DNA from: Symsagittifera roscoffensis | Lineage: Eukaryota; Xenacoelomorpha; Acoela; Convolutidae | Length of the DNA: 60,000 nucleotides | Reading direction: 5' to 3' | Assembly: GCF_963678635.1 (NCBI RefSeq) | Contig: NC_087067.1 | Span: 61,368,594-61,428,593 of the forward strand | Shown: positions 12,201-19,700 of the stretch, in pieces | Layout: every line of letters begins with the position of its first letter | How positions within the stretch are numbered: the first letter of the stretch is position 1 | The notes under the pieces: model-generated | Told to the model about the DNA's origin: nothing | Databases searched by the model: none | Seen by the model: only the letters and a program-made list of their open reading frames with translations | Program-made: the position numbers and the translations under genes

Positions 12201-15089
12201 GTACACGAATTGTAGGGCGGGTGGCATACTTGCGTATCCCGGGGATGTGGTAAACACCACCTTCGTCTTGGACCCAAATCTCGAGGCTACGTTCTCTTGT
12301 ACCTCATTCATCGCCGCAAATAACGCCTGAATAGCCTCCCATATCTTCTTTGATGTCGGAATCTCCTTGCCCTTTAGTTGCTCAAGAAGTCCCATCGCGT
12401 GCAGGTGATCATTCATTCCTGCAAACATTAGCAGCTCAGGTTCACAGGGCATCTCCGACTTTATTGCCACCACTAGAGTCAACATCTGGTTCAATTCGGC
12501 TCCTGGCAAGGAGTATACCAGAGTCTCCGGCCAGAACAACTTGGGAGACGTTCCTTCGAAGTCCGATCCCGCCACAATGACTACTCTTGCAGCAGCTGGA
12601 TCTGCTCTATCATAAACTGCCAGAGTTTTGGCCAGTTGGGTGCCACCACAGGACTTCCCGTACCTGGGATCTTCTGCCAACTTCGGACCTTCGTAAGCGG
12701 CATCAGGCAATTCCATTCCCCCCGGATTGAGTAGCTTGTCTACCACCTTCAACTGCGCCGGTGTTGCCAACCTGATCCTAGCGATGCCAGTTCGGTGCTT
12801 GGGAGGTTCTGTTATAAGTCCAGGACCCCCCAACAGTTTGAGAGGCCTGTAGTTAATGGGTCCCATGATCGTTTTTGTGGGAATTCCAGTCAGGTCTGTG
12901 GTCTCCATCAACTTCGCTCTCGAGAAGTGCGCTTCGTGGGCTTTCAACCAGTCTATGCAATGATGTCTATTCAGATCCTCGTGCGACACTCGTTCGATCC
13001 CCAGGGTTTCCGCCAACTCTCGTCTGCATTCCAAACTCTCTAGATCCAGTTCCTTCACCTTCTCAGGATATCTCAAGCGAGCAGTCTCCATAGACTTCTT
13101 TTCTCTCTTGCCATCTGCCACCACCACAGAGGACATCGCCGAGCCCGGAGGTGTCGATGACTCTACCTCCTCCGACTCCATTGGCGTGGCACTCTGCAAT
13201 CGGGTCTGATTGCTCCTTGAACTATCTCTAGCATCAACTCTCGCTCCCAAGCGACCAGCCAAGGCCCTCGAGGCAAGGAATGGTGGGTTGGGAGGTGGTC
13301 CTAAAGTGAATTGGGCTGTCTCCAGCAGGTCCGCCTCTAGCGTGTTAATGTGTTCCTGGAAGATGTCGTTCAGCCACTCCGCTCCCCTTGGCCTATCGAA
13401 ATGGATTCCATCTTTTGAGGTGTCTTCAGGGAATCCCTTTTTCTCCATACGCTCTGCTATGTCCAACAGCCTGAGAGGAAGCACACTCTTCCGGTGTATG
13501 TCTCGGATCATCTTGTTCAGGCTCCGCACCTTCTGGTTCATCTCTAGGGCGTGCTGATCAAACATCATGTTGTAGGGGACCGTGCATACCGTCAGCAGGA
13601 TGGGGTCCATCTGGATCCTCAGCTCCTCAAGAAGGCAGCTCACCTTGTCGCACAGCCTCGCTACTTTCCTCGCTTCTCCCCTTGACACGTCGTTGGTCCC
13701 AACCATCAGGGTCACTGTGTAAACTTTGGTCATCCCTAGCATGTCCAGGGTTGCCAACATCTGTGGCGTGGCAGCTCCAGCGAAACTCAAGACTCCTGTC
13801 TGCCAATGGGACCGTATCTGGGTCAACACCCGCACCAGGCTATCCCCTATAATTAGGTGAACTGCACCCTCTGGCACACGAGGTGGCGCTAGATACTCCA
13901 CCCAGGCTGCGTCATGGAAGCAGTCCCTCCTGGCTCCCTGTTCCGCACTCCAGTCCAGTCGATTGTGCCTGTGGTAGTTCCCTTCTGTATTCTTCTTGTA
14001 GCTTGCGATCACGACATTCCTGACCGGCTGTTCCCTCCAAGTTGGGGGAAGCTCTGGCCTTGTCGATCTTTCACGACTTTGCTGCTGCAATTTCTCGCCT
14101 AGCTCCTTCAGGCGCGATGAGGCGCCACTCACCTGACTGCCACTCGAGGTCGAGGTTGGGGTATATCCTGGTAACACCACATCCATCAGAGGACGTACAG
14201 GTTGTGTCTCTAGGTTGCGCAAGGAAGGCGTCACGTCATTCGGTATCCAGACCTCTAACCCTTCGCTCATGTGTTCTCTGGCTTCGCGGTCAAGGTTGAA
14301 CCGTCCTCTAGCCCTGGGAGCTTCATCCACCTCCATGCGCGACTCTGGCCTCGAGCTGGTCACCACTCGTTCGTTTGACCTGGCTCCCTTCTGTGCGTCA
14401 AGCTCGCGTTGTCGCTGTTCTATCCTTTCCAACTCCGACTTCAGTTGATCACGATTTGCGACGTTCTCCCGCACCCTCAGCTCCTGCTGATGTTCAGCCC
14501 TTAGCATCTCAAGTAATTTCGACGTCTGATCTCGCTCGTCGACTGCCTGGTCTCTCTCCAGCTGAAGCTTCTCCCTGTCCAGCTTCGCCTGATCCCGATC
14601 GAGGTTCGCTTTATTCCTTTCCTTCAGCGCCTTCTCGAGCTCTTTCTTTAGAACCCCCAGATCCGGATATGCCTCTGTCGTCTGTTGCGCTCGCGACATC
14701 GATGGCACCTTACTCGAGCTCTGGCCTGTGGATCTTGCTGTTGGTCTCGTCGGTAGCGGAAACTCTCCTGCGCCGTGTTCGGTGTTGTTACTCAGGCCAG
14801 GATTTCTTGCCAAGTCAAAGCCCCTTACTCCTCCATCCGCATTCCAAGATAACCATCTGGTCTGTTCTCGATTTGATATGCCCTCGGTGGTGTAGCCGAC
14901 CATCAAGACAGCCTCCGTCGCAGACTCCCTGCACTCACCCTGGTCCTCCAACTGGAGGATCGCATTCAGCATCACCGCCATTCTCTCGTCTATCTGGGTG
15001 TAGTCCAGGTCCCTCAAGCGTCTGTACAGCTCGTCAAGAGTGGGCTTCTTCAGAGCCGCAGGCACGGAGTTCCAGAATCGGTCTGCCAT
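6210..15089 (-). CDS. Giant third ORF of element M with tandem SGNH-hydrolase-like modules
   Basis: 2959 codons, uninterrupted. The frame opens at a TTG (15134), but the first ATG is at 15089 and no ATG lies between it and an acceptor-like site at 15321, so I chose 15089. Order from that Met: coiled coil about 142-232 (repeated LDRDQ/LERDQ heptads); SGNH module 1 with GDS (Ser417), GTND (Asn466) and DGIH (Asp560, His563), the block I/III/V signatures of SGNH esterases; module 2 with GSD (Ser842), GMND (Asn893) and DISH (Asp1004, His1007), probably degenerate; a long unrecognised region with a hydrophobic patch about 1200-1227; an acidic disordered part about 1670-1730; Cys-rich clusters at 2432-2449 and about 2697-2715; and a terminal EIVISSDDEEE, which resembles a SUMO-interaction motif. 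It sits in the env position but shows no signal peptide, no convincing single-pass anchor and no furin site. Esterase function is inferred from motifs only; the partner or substrate is unknown. Confidence 0.9.
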   Translation of the reverse strand: MADRFWNSVPAALKKPTLDELYRRLRDLDYTQIDERMAVMLNAILQLEDQGECRESATEAVLMVGYTTEGISNREQTRWLSWNADGGVRGFDLARNPGLSNNTEHGAGEFPLPTRPTARSTGQSSSKVPSMSRAQQTTEAYPDLGVLKKELEKALKERNKANLDRDQAKLDREKLQLERDQAVDERDQTSKLLEMLRAEHQQELRVRENVANRDQLKSELERIEQRQRELDAQKGARSNERVVTSSRPESRMEVDEAPRARGRFNLDREAREHMSEGLEVWIPNDVTPSLRNLETQPVRPLMDVVLPGYTPTSTSSGSQVSGASSRLKELGEKLQQQSRERSTRPELPPTWREQPVRNVVIASYKKNTEGNYHRHNRLDWSAEQGARRDCFHDAAWVEYLAPPRVPEGAVHLIIGDSLVRVLTQIRSHWQTGVLSFAGAATPQMLATLDMLGMTKVYTVTLMVGTNDVSRGEARKVARLCDKVSCLLEELRIQMDPILLTVCTVPYNMMFDQHALEMNQKVRSLNKMIRDIHRKSVLPLRLLDIAERMEKKGFPEDTSKDGIHFDRPRGAEWLNDIFQEHINTLEADLLETAQFTLGPPPNPPFLASRALAGRLGARVDARDSSRSNQTRLQSATPMESEEVESSTPPGSAMSSVVVADGKREKKSMETARLRYPEKVKELDLESLECRRELAETLGIERVSHEDLNRHHCIDWLKAHEAHFSRAKLMETTDLTGIPTKTIMGPINYRPLKLLGGPGLITEPPKHRTGIARIRLATPAQLKVVDKLLNPGGMELPDAAYEGPKLAEDPRYGKSCGGTQLAKTLAVYDRADPAAARVVIVAGSDFEGTSPKLFWPETLVYSLPGAELNQMLTLVVAIKSEMPCEPELLMFAGMNDHLHAMGLLEQLKGKEIPTSKKIWEAIQALFAAMNEVQENVASRFGSKTKVVFTTSPGYASMPPALQFVYAVLILIAEGSEWRILMAAPNRELEPLNLRLYKSELPAAWADISHALRGFYGLADVLIVLDEVLLLEISNFARQLKFSPVIGDDHPAINQLTASLWFRSMDVKVANSTSRTRGPSNERRNVVETEKQLESMKYRLTQELGWWPFLTPRLENVTNKTREEAPLLVKQIWSFLEKQLELAETRDMTVVRFVSAANEVTIGGFWREHANGELKTRRDYEILKFLSPCWEREFLAGVFGTTATIFGAFIQEILGMSISLLLALYLVYPRYLFNMGPAYMFSRGVETLRVDGYLALVLLTHGELVSFHRLMEYGEPLSMGRVHTSIETSSYKCAAGLKTLLVQYLMMQNRYMTGEDENPTSREEWEKANRGMPLLTDLCLAMRSDPMGIIRGLEEVVTCIYGPAVTYAFPDPLVITYRHSVTHLSLISVLDGTALNWCQQEVLRARMSNTVLFGKVKDAEMMVCNFRGQMQCRMGGKREGPIEMYPKFWNLNPLTANGREVLRIPAWKECFALVKRELEAIMEKEILPATMPEFPTVRRMTLGMNSPLVVPSIMAKMMTEETQRHFTDGWDPLFIGYTAAVYFHVTERKVNSWTTQAKKSRGSQPPGYEVRKILRTLEKEGLENMLPIWDDGRMIVVEGHVALVDEMKFATRKYKAPYGLEQVEVTQEGTELDAAGQLHVALTEYKKLDPTTPSPLSVDTPGDKRNRPVEDRFKRILERRRNESEEESMDETLSEAGEDMEVGNTPEPGPSGEELTTQELLKDLSEENWADTATPPLNPSPRKNLELPLAGETFNMGMLLLSSEEREKKTFEGNRDIFLGSLEDDAWQEFLGEFNREVGSETTLDKFKKELWDAVVRFGEPLLIGTGLDEKARRELLNKLVELRNARSKTRKEKCEDSSTLKQKTVDKMVDDIKRDKVGTSNMIKSTNILKARAGGRQELEGVDGEVESMMIATTPSSRDVKTRKRKREVEGWGSPSVDAVSEGNLRETAPIVLARCKTAAYKNSSELRKPLEVEKEIEVSTSSTSEEDFKPQKVNVKRGSTNGQVGEVEIGKEWISKAHQDMGKQVTSDPLERNKTRNTSRTWWVALETLKEMEDCLKKLDSGIARRRRNWATQQKAEVNKIEMASHLKRSWQSLLKDHFEEAMRTSSSAPPLMANPFVRTAGQLMFTWSLVGIELETLTSYDRLKLGSKKLEVYQALMQHVARDNSGLSLARRKDATCFLRWTMSMMSDSTILACHQRASGSKTMERRVSTIILNVYQSTGIEKEDGSRLSLENHRKLDEVRRFSNKKFEEEHDVHRNLASSEQYSRLSEKGEYQYVSGVMGIAYNPFLDSEAGGAHRNHEVAELLKFWTERIMEIDAVEKEGPSLGLILEKTPEVISIPRSNKRVEVNMGGGNGLLTTNLGVIWKLLRPSWCPHPHASLIEETTERVRLAPTEDEDLAKLSVLHKLITPQMQEPSERTSDPGSVKKLEPGSCLDSTCGNGEHICDGRSCVRILSFQKEDLVTWFEDITEREKSEVRIIAECYARTTVNIATALGFFSRMCGLQALERLESEHHLVTALSVESWPGVLQVTQKHIRSWKVGLEAEMGFPKSEAYGLPLNAKSLIGSMMANLCGSHYPLHMAMVEVSSQRILVDKAFSVPKCVRLARMSHHSHKLLRKIKGTIPKELRDDLSEIWGEDLLKLERENTSDHERQNVIGKPVGSTPNLEDNDTMHEKMMELEPLLEASGERNLRSIEISHGECPCHCLAQTVWYPDHKNLCLVWDVEEIRSIGLPDHRQKVTLLVVSTMLALRWIEENITKYREATTPTAESIYAIDYSRRLELFETACKVFAIPTEVRHVWSRLRYFPWFRATLTSWLYMTTKDHMRKYQKEYRQFQAEIGPEAFKRPLLTHRNAITTGWKRVGKMSRDNTKARESILEEDLAKNVSLSLHNSFCLNREARVKALPNQAKRLQEQREWMRSYEQLKAWEEIVISSDDEEELLRQFAASSTSGCSTSKAKSTR

Positions 15090-15611
15090 TTTTGCAACTT
15101 CGGGATGTATATAGGTAGATGTTAACCAGCTCAAGAATTACCTTACCAACTCAAGAATTACCTTACCAACTCAAGTATTACCCAATTCAAGAATTCCCAG
15201 AAATGTTCTCTTGCAACTACTTGCTGTAGATTCGGATTATCGCGTGTTCAATCAAGATTCTCTCTTCTTGTTTCTCGCTTGAGTGTAGTTGGATTTTCAA
15301 CTTTGTTTTTCAAACTCGATCTGAAAACAGAAAGCTTATTAAAACTTAGCATGTCACGTTCCTAACCTAGGGACCCCCCTTCTACCCATATGGTTAAAAT
15401 CTTATCATTCTCATATCACTTAAAGCAATTCGATTGGATTTTCCTTTAAGAACATGCAGATTCATTTTATGTTTTAGCACCATCAATTCTTTCTTTTAAA
15501 ATTCAATTGTCATGCCAATCACATCTTAAGATCCTTTTACCTGCGCCGCACCCCAGTACCTAACTCAAGACTCTTCCCTCACACCCGACCTGATACCTCC
15601 ATGTACCCGAC
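15090..15611 (-). promoter_or_regulatory. Gap between pol and ORF3 with a splice-acceptor-like site
   Basis: 522 bp without coding potential. In sense direction CTTTCTGTTTTCAG ends at 15321, a strong match to a metazoan 3' splice site. No ATG occurs from there to the ORF3 ATG at 15089. The simplest reading is that ORF3 is made from a spliced subgenomic RNA, as env genes are. Trans-splicing onto this site would be equally compatible. Confidence 0.55.
15128..15200. repeat. 20-bp tandem repeat just upstream of the ORF3 ATG
   Basis: AACTCAAGAATTACCTTACC-type units occur about three and a half times with period 20 and little divergence. Each carries the CTCAAG hexamer that is enriched over the whole element. 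Confidence 0.85.
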
Positions 15612-18600
15612 TCAGGCGATGCTCAAGTAGTACTTCTTGTGAAGATGCACCATTATCTCTGTTTCTGCAAAGACCACATGTAGGATAGCGTACAATTCCC
15701 TCGAGCTCAGTTTGCCCCTGTTTGGGTCGTACACCGGCATCGAGACCTCCACTATTCCTCTTTCAATCATGAAGTCACGTAGTCTTGTCAGTGCCAATAT
15801 CACGTGTTCGGGATCAATTGTGTTTCTGTCGTTGACTCTCGTTACTAGGAAGCAGAGGTATTTGCCCGGGACTTGTGCCACTGACGGTGGAAGCGCTGCC
15901 ATGCCTCCCAGTCCTGGCCTCTGTCTGAACAGAAACTCTACGTTCTGGTACTCTCTTTTGAAGTCAGCCTCCAATCTTGATTTGAAACTCATGTCCGCCG
16001 TGATGCAGATCGCGCTGGTCCTGTTTGACAGGATGAAGTCGCTATCCGTTATCATGATGTTCTCTGAGTATTCATTGGGTATTTCGAATTTCGTTTTGAA
16101 ATTCCTTCCTATGGTAGGCTCTGGTTCTTCTTCCTCCAGTTCCAATCCGCTTGTTTCCCTCACTTCCTTGAGCTTCTTTATCATCAAATTTTCGGTGTGG
16201 GTAAGTCCTACCCCCACTCCCCGGACAAAAATATTTATCGACGTCCCCGTCGATGTAGTCGGGTCTGAATTGTCCTTAGGGATGTCCAGTGGCCTGTCTG
16301 TTGCTGTCCATCCGAAAAGAGGGTCCTCTGTCTTCATGTAATTTGCTGCTGATACATCGATTTGCTGAATGCTTTGTCCTTCGCGGCTCTCGTCTTTGAC
16401 ATCACGCATCCACTCTAGAATCCTCAAGTTCGTGTTCTCCCTCCTTTCTATTTCACTCTGCTCGAGATCCGTCTCCAATTCTGGCGTCGAGTAATCATCC
16501 TGCGGATAATGTCCACCATCGTCAATGACCTGCCATTCCTCTTCGGCTTCCAGTTCGCCTGCGCTTAGTAGTTCATCGCCCATCTTGTCTGGCTGTATCT
16601 TATCGATCAAGAAGTCATCCCCGTACCTATTGTACCTCATGCCTGTTCGTTTACGATTGCCAGTCCTGGTTTCCGGTGGTGTTGGTCGATCCGGCTCCAT
16701 CCACTTCGGTACCTCGTTTTGCTCTGGGTCGTTCCAGTCTTCTTCTACAAATGAACCTGCATCCGACTCCACTTCTATCTTTTCGTTGTCGTCCAAACTC
16801 AAGTTCTCATTACCATCATTTTTCTCTCTAGTGCCTTTCTCATTCACCTCGCACGCTGGTTCCACCACCAGGTACTCAAGACCTTCCATGTCTTTTGGTA
16901 GGCACCAGTCCTCCGGGGACGGGACATGAGGCTTCAGATTTTCGTAATGTGCTGCTCGCCCTGTACTCAAGCGATAGAACCGTCCTTGTTGATGTACTTC
17001 CGTAATCATGAACGGTCCTCTCCATTTCTTGAGTAGTTTCTTTGTTCCCTTGGGCGGTATGACATTTTGGAAGACCCACACGTATTGGCCCACTTCGTAT
17101 GGCTTTGCTCTTAGTATCTTTTCGTCATATTTCTTGCGTTGCCTCATTTGCGCTTGCGCCGTGTTTCTCCGACATAGCTCGTTTAGCTCTTGTTGTCTTT
17201 TGATCGCTTCCTTCACGTATGCTTGTGGTGACGTCCTCTTCCCCTCGTACTCCGGGTAGAAGAATGTTATAGGCATTGCCCTTTCCCTGCCTGTCAACAT
17301 CATGAAAGGACTGATGCCCGTCGTTGAGTGCTGAGTACTATTATAGGCTCCAACTACCTGTGGCAGGTATTTGTCCCAGTCCGTCATGTATCTCGAGCAG
17401 TACACCCTGAGCATGTTGACCAGTGTCCTGTTCTGTCTCTCTACCAACCCGTTGGTCTGTGGATGATAGGTCGTCGAGTGCGCTTGAGCAATGTGTGATC
17501 TCTTCATCAATTCTTTTGTCAAGTCCCCCACAAAAGCCTTGCCGTTGTCCGACTGGAAAGTCATTGGACAACCATACCGCGATATCCAATGCGTTATCAG
17601 GTGATCACATGTCTCCTCTGCCGAGGCTGTCTGGCACGGAACCGCTTCCGCCAACTTGGTGAAGTGATCTATTATAACTAGTATTTGGTTATAACCCGAC
17701 TCCGTCATGCAGATTTTCTGATGATCTATCTGCACCACTTCATTGAATTCCGAACTCTCGACAGACTTGAGGGGAAACTTCATCTTTCTTGGGTCTTTTA
17801 CTTGAAGGCATGCTAGGCAGGCATTCACCCATCTCTCGCAAGCTTTTCTCATTCCCGGCCAATCAAACCTGTGAAGTATCCTTTGTTGTACTTTATCTAT
17901 CCCCTGGTGGCCCATCTGGTCGTGTGATCTGAAAAGCACCTCCGTTTGGTACAATTGTGGTAGTATGATGAGGTTGTGTTTGTGTAATATTTTTTCCTCA
18001 TCTCTTCTCTTGCACGCTACCACCCCTTCAGCTGTGTGATAAAGTAAATCTCTCTTTTCTTTGTAGAACTGGCTCAAGATCTTGTAGCTGTCTTCCTCAA
18101 GTTCCCCCTTCTCCTTGACTCCCGAATGGATCCATTTGGAGAGGTTACTTGTCATTTTGTCATTCTTCTGGGCCCTTATTAGGTCAGACAGCCTGTATCT
18201 CGCCTTAACGTGCTCCTTTAGCGCCATGATCTGTCCATTCATTTCACCAGGGTTGTGGATGTCATCGCTCAGCTTCACACATATCATCCTTTTCACGATT
18301 TTCATGTCGTCTTCTGGTACCAGATTCGTTCTGACGTTTGAGTTGCACGATAGTTCCCTTAGTGGTTTTCTTGAAACTGCTATTTTCTCGAGCTCTTCAC
18401 CACCTCGTACCTCTTGTATTTCCAGATTGTACGTCCCTGAAGATGGATCCGTCTGTAATTCCCTGTCGTGCTGTCTTATCTTCTCTTCCGCCAGTATCAT
18501 GCATAGACTGTCTTGGTCTTCGCTGCTCTCATCCGAGTCTTCATCCCATTCTTCACGCTCCCCGGACAATTTCCCTTCTCCGGTTTCGTCTTCTTCCATG

Positions 18601-19688
18601 AATCTGGACCACTCCCCGGACTCTTGATCTAGTCCCAGGTGTTCAACTTCTTCTCTGAATGTTACTTTCTTATCCCTGACTTTTGTCTGCTCCAGAATTT
18701 TTTCGGGGATTTTTTCAACTAGTGATCGCACAACTTCCTTGCTATCAGTGATGCTTCCTTTTGAGACGTCAGTATTGTTCACTGTTTCTTCTCTCCGCAG
18801 TATGGTTAGTTCCGGTGCCTCCTGACCTTTCCCTTGGATCACGGGCTTGTCATCTGATAGTTTCTCAAGCAACCTCATTAAGTCTTCATCTATTCGGACC
18901 GTTCCCTCCTCTACCTGGATGAGATCATAACCTTTTGCCTTGAGTGTTTCCCTCACGATCTTGGACTTGAGCATTATTCCTACCGGAATCCCACTGCTTT
19001 TCTTCAAGATGGTCTTTTCAAGAGTTTCTTTCGGCAATTCGGGATGATCTTCAATCGGTTTGCCTGATTTGTCCAGCCATCTCGTGAGTGGAAGACTGTC
19101 GTACGTTTCTTTGTCCATGAAGGAGAAGCCATCTTTGATCTCAGGTCTGTCCGCCTCTCTTTGTTCTTGCCTCTCGTAGAACTCCGTCTTCTTACTCAAG
19201 CTGTCAGCATTTTGATGTTTATCTCGTGTTCTGTGCTCAATTATCATGTTGTATCCATCCAAGCGAACTATCCACCTCCCAATATAGCTCTGGTCCATTG
19301 AGTACGTTTTCAGCCAGCTTAGTGCTCGGTTGTCGACTCGCAGCTTGAAGGGCTCACTGCCTAGGTATGCTCTGTATTTTTCGACAAAGGTGACCACCGC
19401 GAACATCTCTGCTTTCGGTGCTCCGTACTTCATTTCTGTGTCACTTAGGACCTTGCTCCCGTATGCTATTGGTCTCAAGACTGTCTTCCCATTCCATTCT
19501 TGTTCTTGATGGAGAATCCCAGAAATAGCGACTACTGACGCGTCCGTGTCTAGCACGTACATCCCCTTCTCTGTCGGCATACCCAGTACTGGTGCCTCAC
19601 ACAGCTCTTTCTTTATTCTCTGGAATGACTCTTCTGCCGCGTTGTTCCACGTGAACTTCTTGCCCTTATGTCTCATTAGTTGTTGCAT
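15612..19688 (-). CDS. pol: Pol, second part: RNase H, integrase, acidic tail and macro-domain-like C terminus
   Basis: 1358 codons. Ty3-type RNase H is at the start (DTDAS with Asp47, later VDNRALSW and NADSLSKK near 150). A charged linker follows, then integrase: an HHCC zinc-binding part about 572-630, the DDE core with Asp about 652 (QIDH), Asp about 714 (QSDNG) and Glu about 749 (LVERQNR), and a GPY/F-like module (KKWRGPFMI) near 885. After integrase come about 300 acidic, probably disordered residues. Residues about 1208-1350 resemble a Poa1/TARG1-like macro domain: MITDSDFIL, then SRLEADFKREYQNVEFL, GGMAALP, KYLCFLVTR, an RLRDFMIERGIVEVSMP segment and a final FAETEIMVHL. The usual Gly-Cys-Gly loop after the MP strand is replaced by YDPNRGKL. 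The frame is not an independent gene: it continues RT from the previous ORF, 13 bp overlapping, in the -1 frame. The stop is followed by a 0.5-kb gap before ORF3. Confidence 0.9.
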   Translation of the reverse strand: MQQLMRHKGKKFTWNNAAEESFQRIKKELCEAPVLGMPTEKGMYVLDTDASVVAISGILHQEQEWNGKTVLRPIAYGSKVLSDTEMKYGAPKAEMFAVVTFVEKYRAYLGSEPFKLRVDNRALSWLKTYSMDQSYIGRWIVRLDGYNMIIEHRTRDKHQNADSLSKKTEFYERQEQREADRPEIKDGFSFMDKETYDSLPLTRWLDKSGKPIEDHPELPKETLEKTILKKSSGIPVGIMLKSKIVRETLKAKGYDLIQVEEGTVRIDEDLMRLLEKLSDDKPVIQGKGQEAPELTILRREETVNNTDVSKGSITDSKEVVRSLVEKIPEKILEQTKVRDKKVTFREEVEHLGLDQESGEWSRFMEEDETGEGKLSGEREEWDEDSDESSEDQDSLCMILAEEKIRQHDRELQTDPSSGTYNLEIQEVRGGEELEKIAVSRKPLRELSCNSNVRTNLVPEDDMKIVKRMICVKLSDDIHNPGEMNGQIMALKEHVKARYRLSDLIRAQKNDKMTSNLSKWIHSGVKEKGELEEDSYKILSQFYKEKRDLLYHTAEGVVACKRRDEEKILHKHNLIILPQLYQTEVLFRSHDQMGHQGIDKVQQRILHRFDWPGMRKACERWVNACLACLQVKDPRKMKFPLKSVESSEFNEVVQIDHQKICMTESGYNQILVIIDHFTKLAEAVPCQTASAEETCDHLITHWISRYGCPMTFQSDNGKAFVGDLTKELMKRSHIAQAHSTTYHPQTNGLVERQNRTLVNMLRVYCSRYMTDWDKYLPQVVGAYNSTQHSTTGISPFMMLTGRERAMPITFFYPEYEGKRTSPQAYVKEAIKRQQELNELCRRNTAQAQMRQRKKYDEKILRAKPYEVGQYVWVFQNVIPPKGTKKLLKKWRGPFMITEVHQQGRFYRLSTGRAAHYENLKPHVPSPEDWCLPKDMEGLEYLVVEPACEVNEKGTREKNDGNENLSLDDNEKIEVESDAGSFVEEDWNDPEQNEVPKWMEPDRPTPPETRTGNRKRTGMRYNRYGDDFLIDKIQPDKMGDELLSAGELEAEEEWQVIDDGGHYPQDDYSTPELETDLEQSEIERRENTNLRILEWMRDVKDESREGQSIQQIDVSAANYMKTEDPLFGWTATDRPLDIPKDNSDPTTSTGTSINIFVRGVGVGLTHTENLMIKKLKEVRETSGLELEEEEPEPTIGRNFKTKFEIPNEYSENIMITDSDFILSNRTSAICITADMSFKSRLEADFKREYQNVEFLFRQRPGLGGMAALPPSVAQVPGKYLCFLVTRVNDRNTIDPEHVILALTRLRDFMIERGIVEVSMPVYDPNRGKLSSRELYAILHVVFAETEIMVHLHKKYYLSIA

Positions 19689-19700
19689 CGGGTATACCTT
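19676..19700 (-). other. Frame break between RT and RNase H
   Basis: The RT frame runs through YREFIKGYA and stops 11 codons later. The homologous continuation is found in the -1 frame. The sequence around the switch is not an X-XXY-YYZ slippery heptamer, and the position, inside the RT/RNase H connection, is unusual for programmed frameshifting. A single-base deletion or a sequencing error is therefore more likely than recoding. Confidence 0.75.

Noticed and set aside
6210-15089. ORF3 as a retroviral-type envelope
   Set aside because: No signal peptide, furin-like site, fusion peptide or C-terminal anchor is visible. Position alone is not evidence.
14375-15118. 247-codon plus-strand frame opposite the start of ORF3, and many similar plus-strand frames over 6.2-24.4 kb
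   Set aside because: They lie antisense to well-supported coding sequence, are Ser/Pro/Leu-rich as expected for such shadows, and show no motif.
6210-15134. Start of ORF3 at 15134
   Set aside because: That codon is TTG. The first ATG is 15089 and a splice-acceptor-like site with no intervening ATG supports it.
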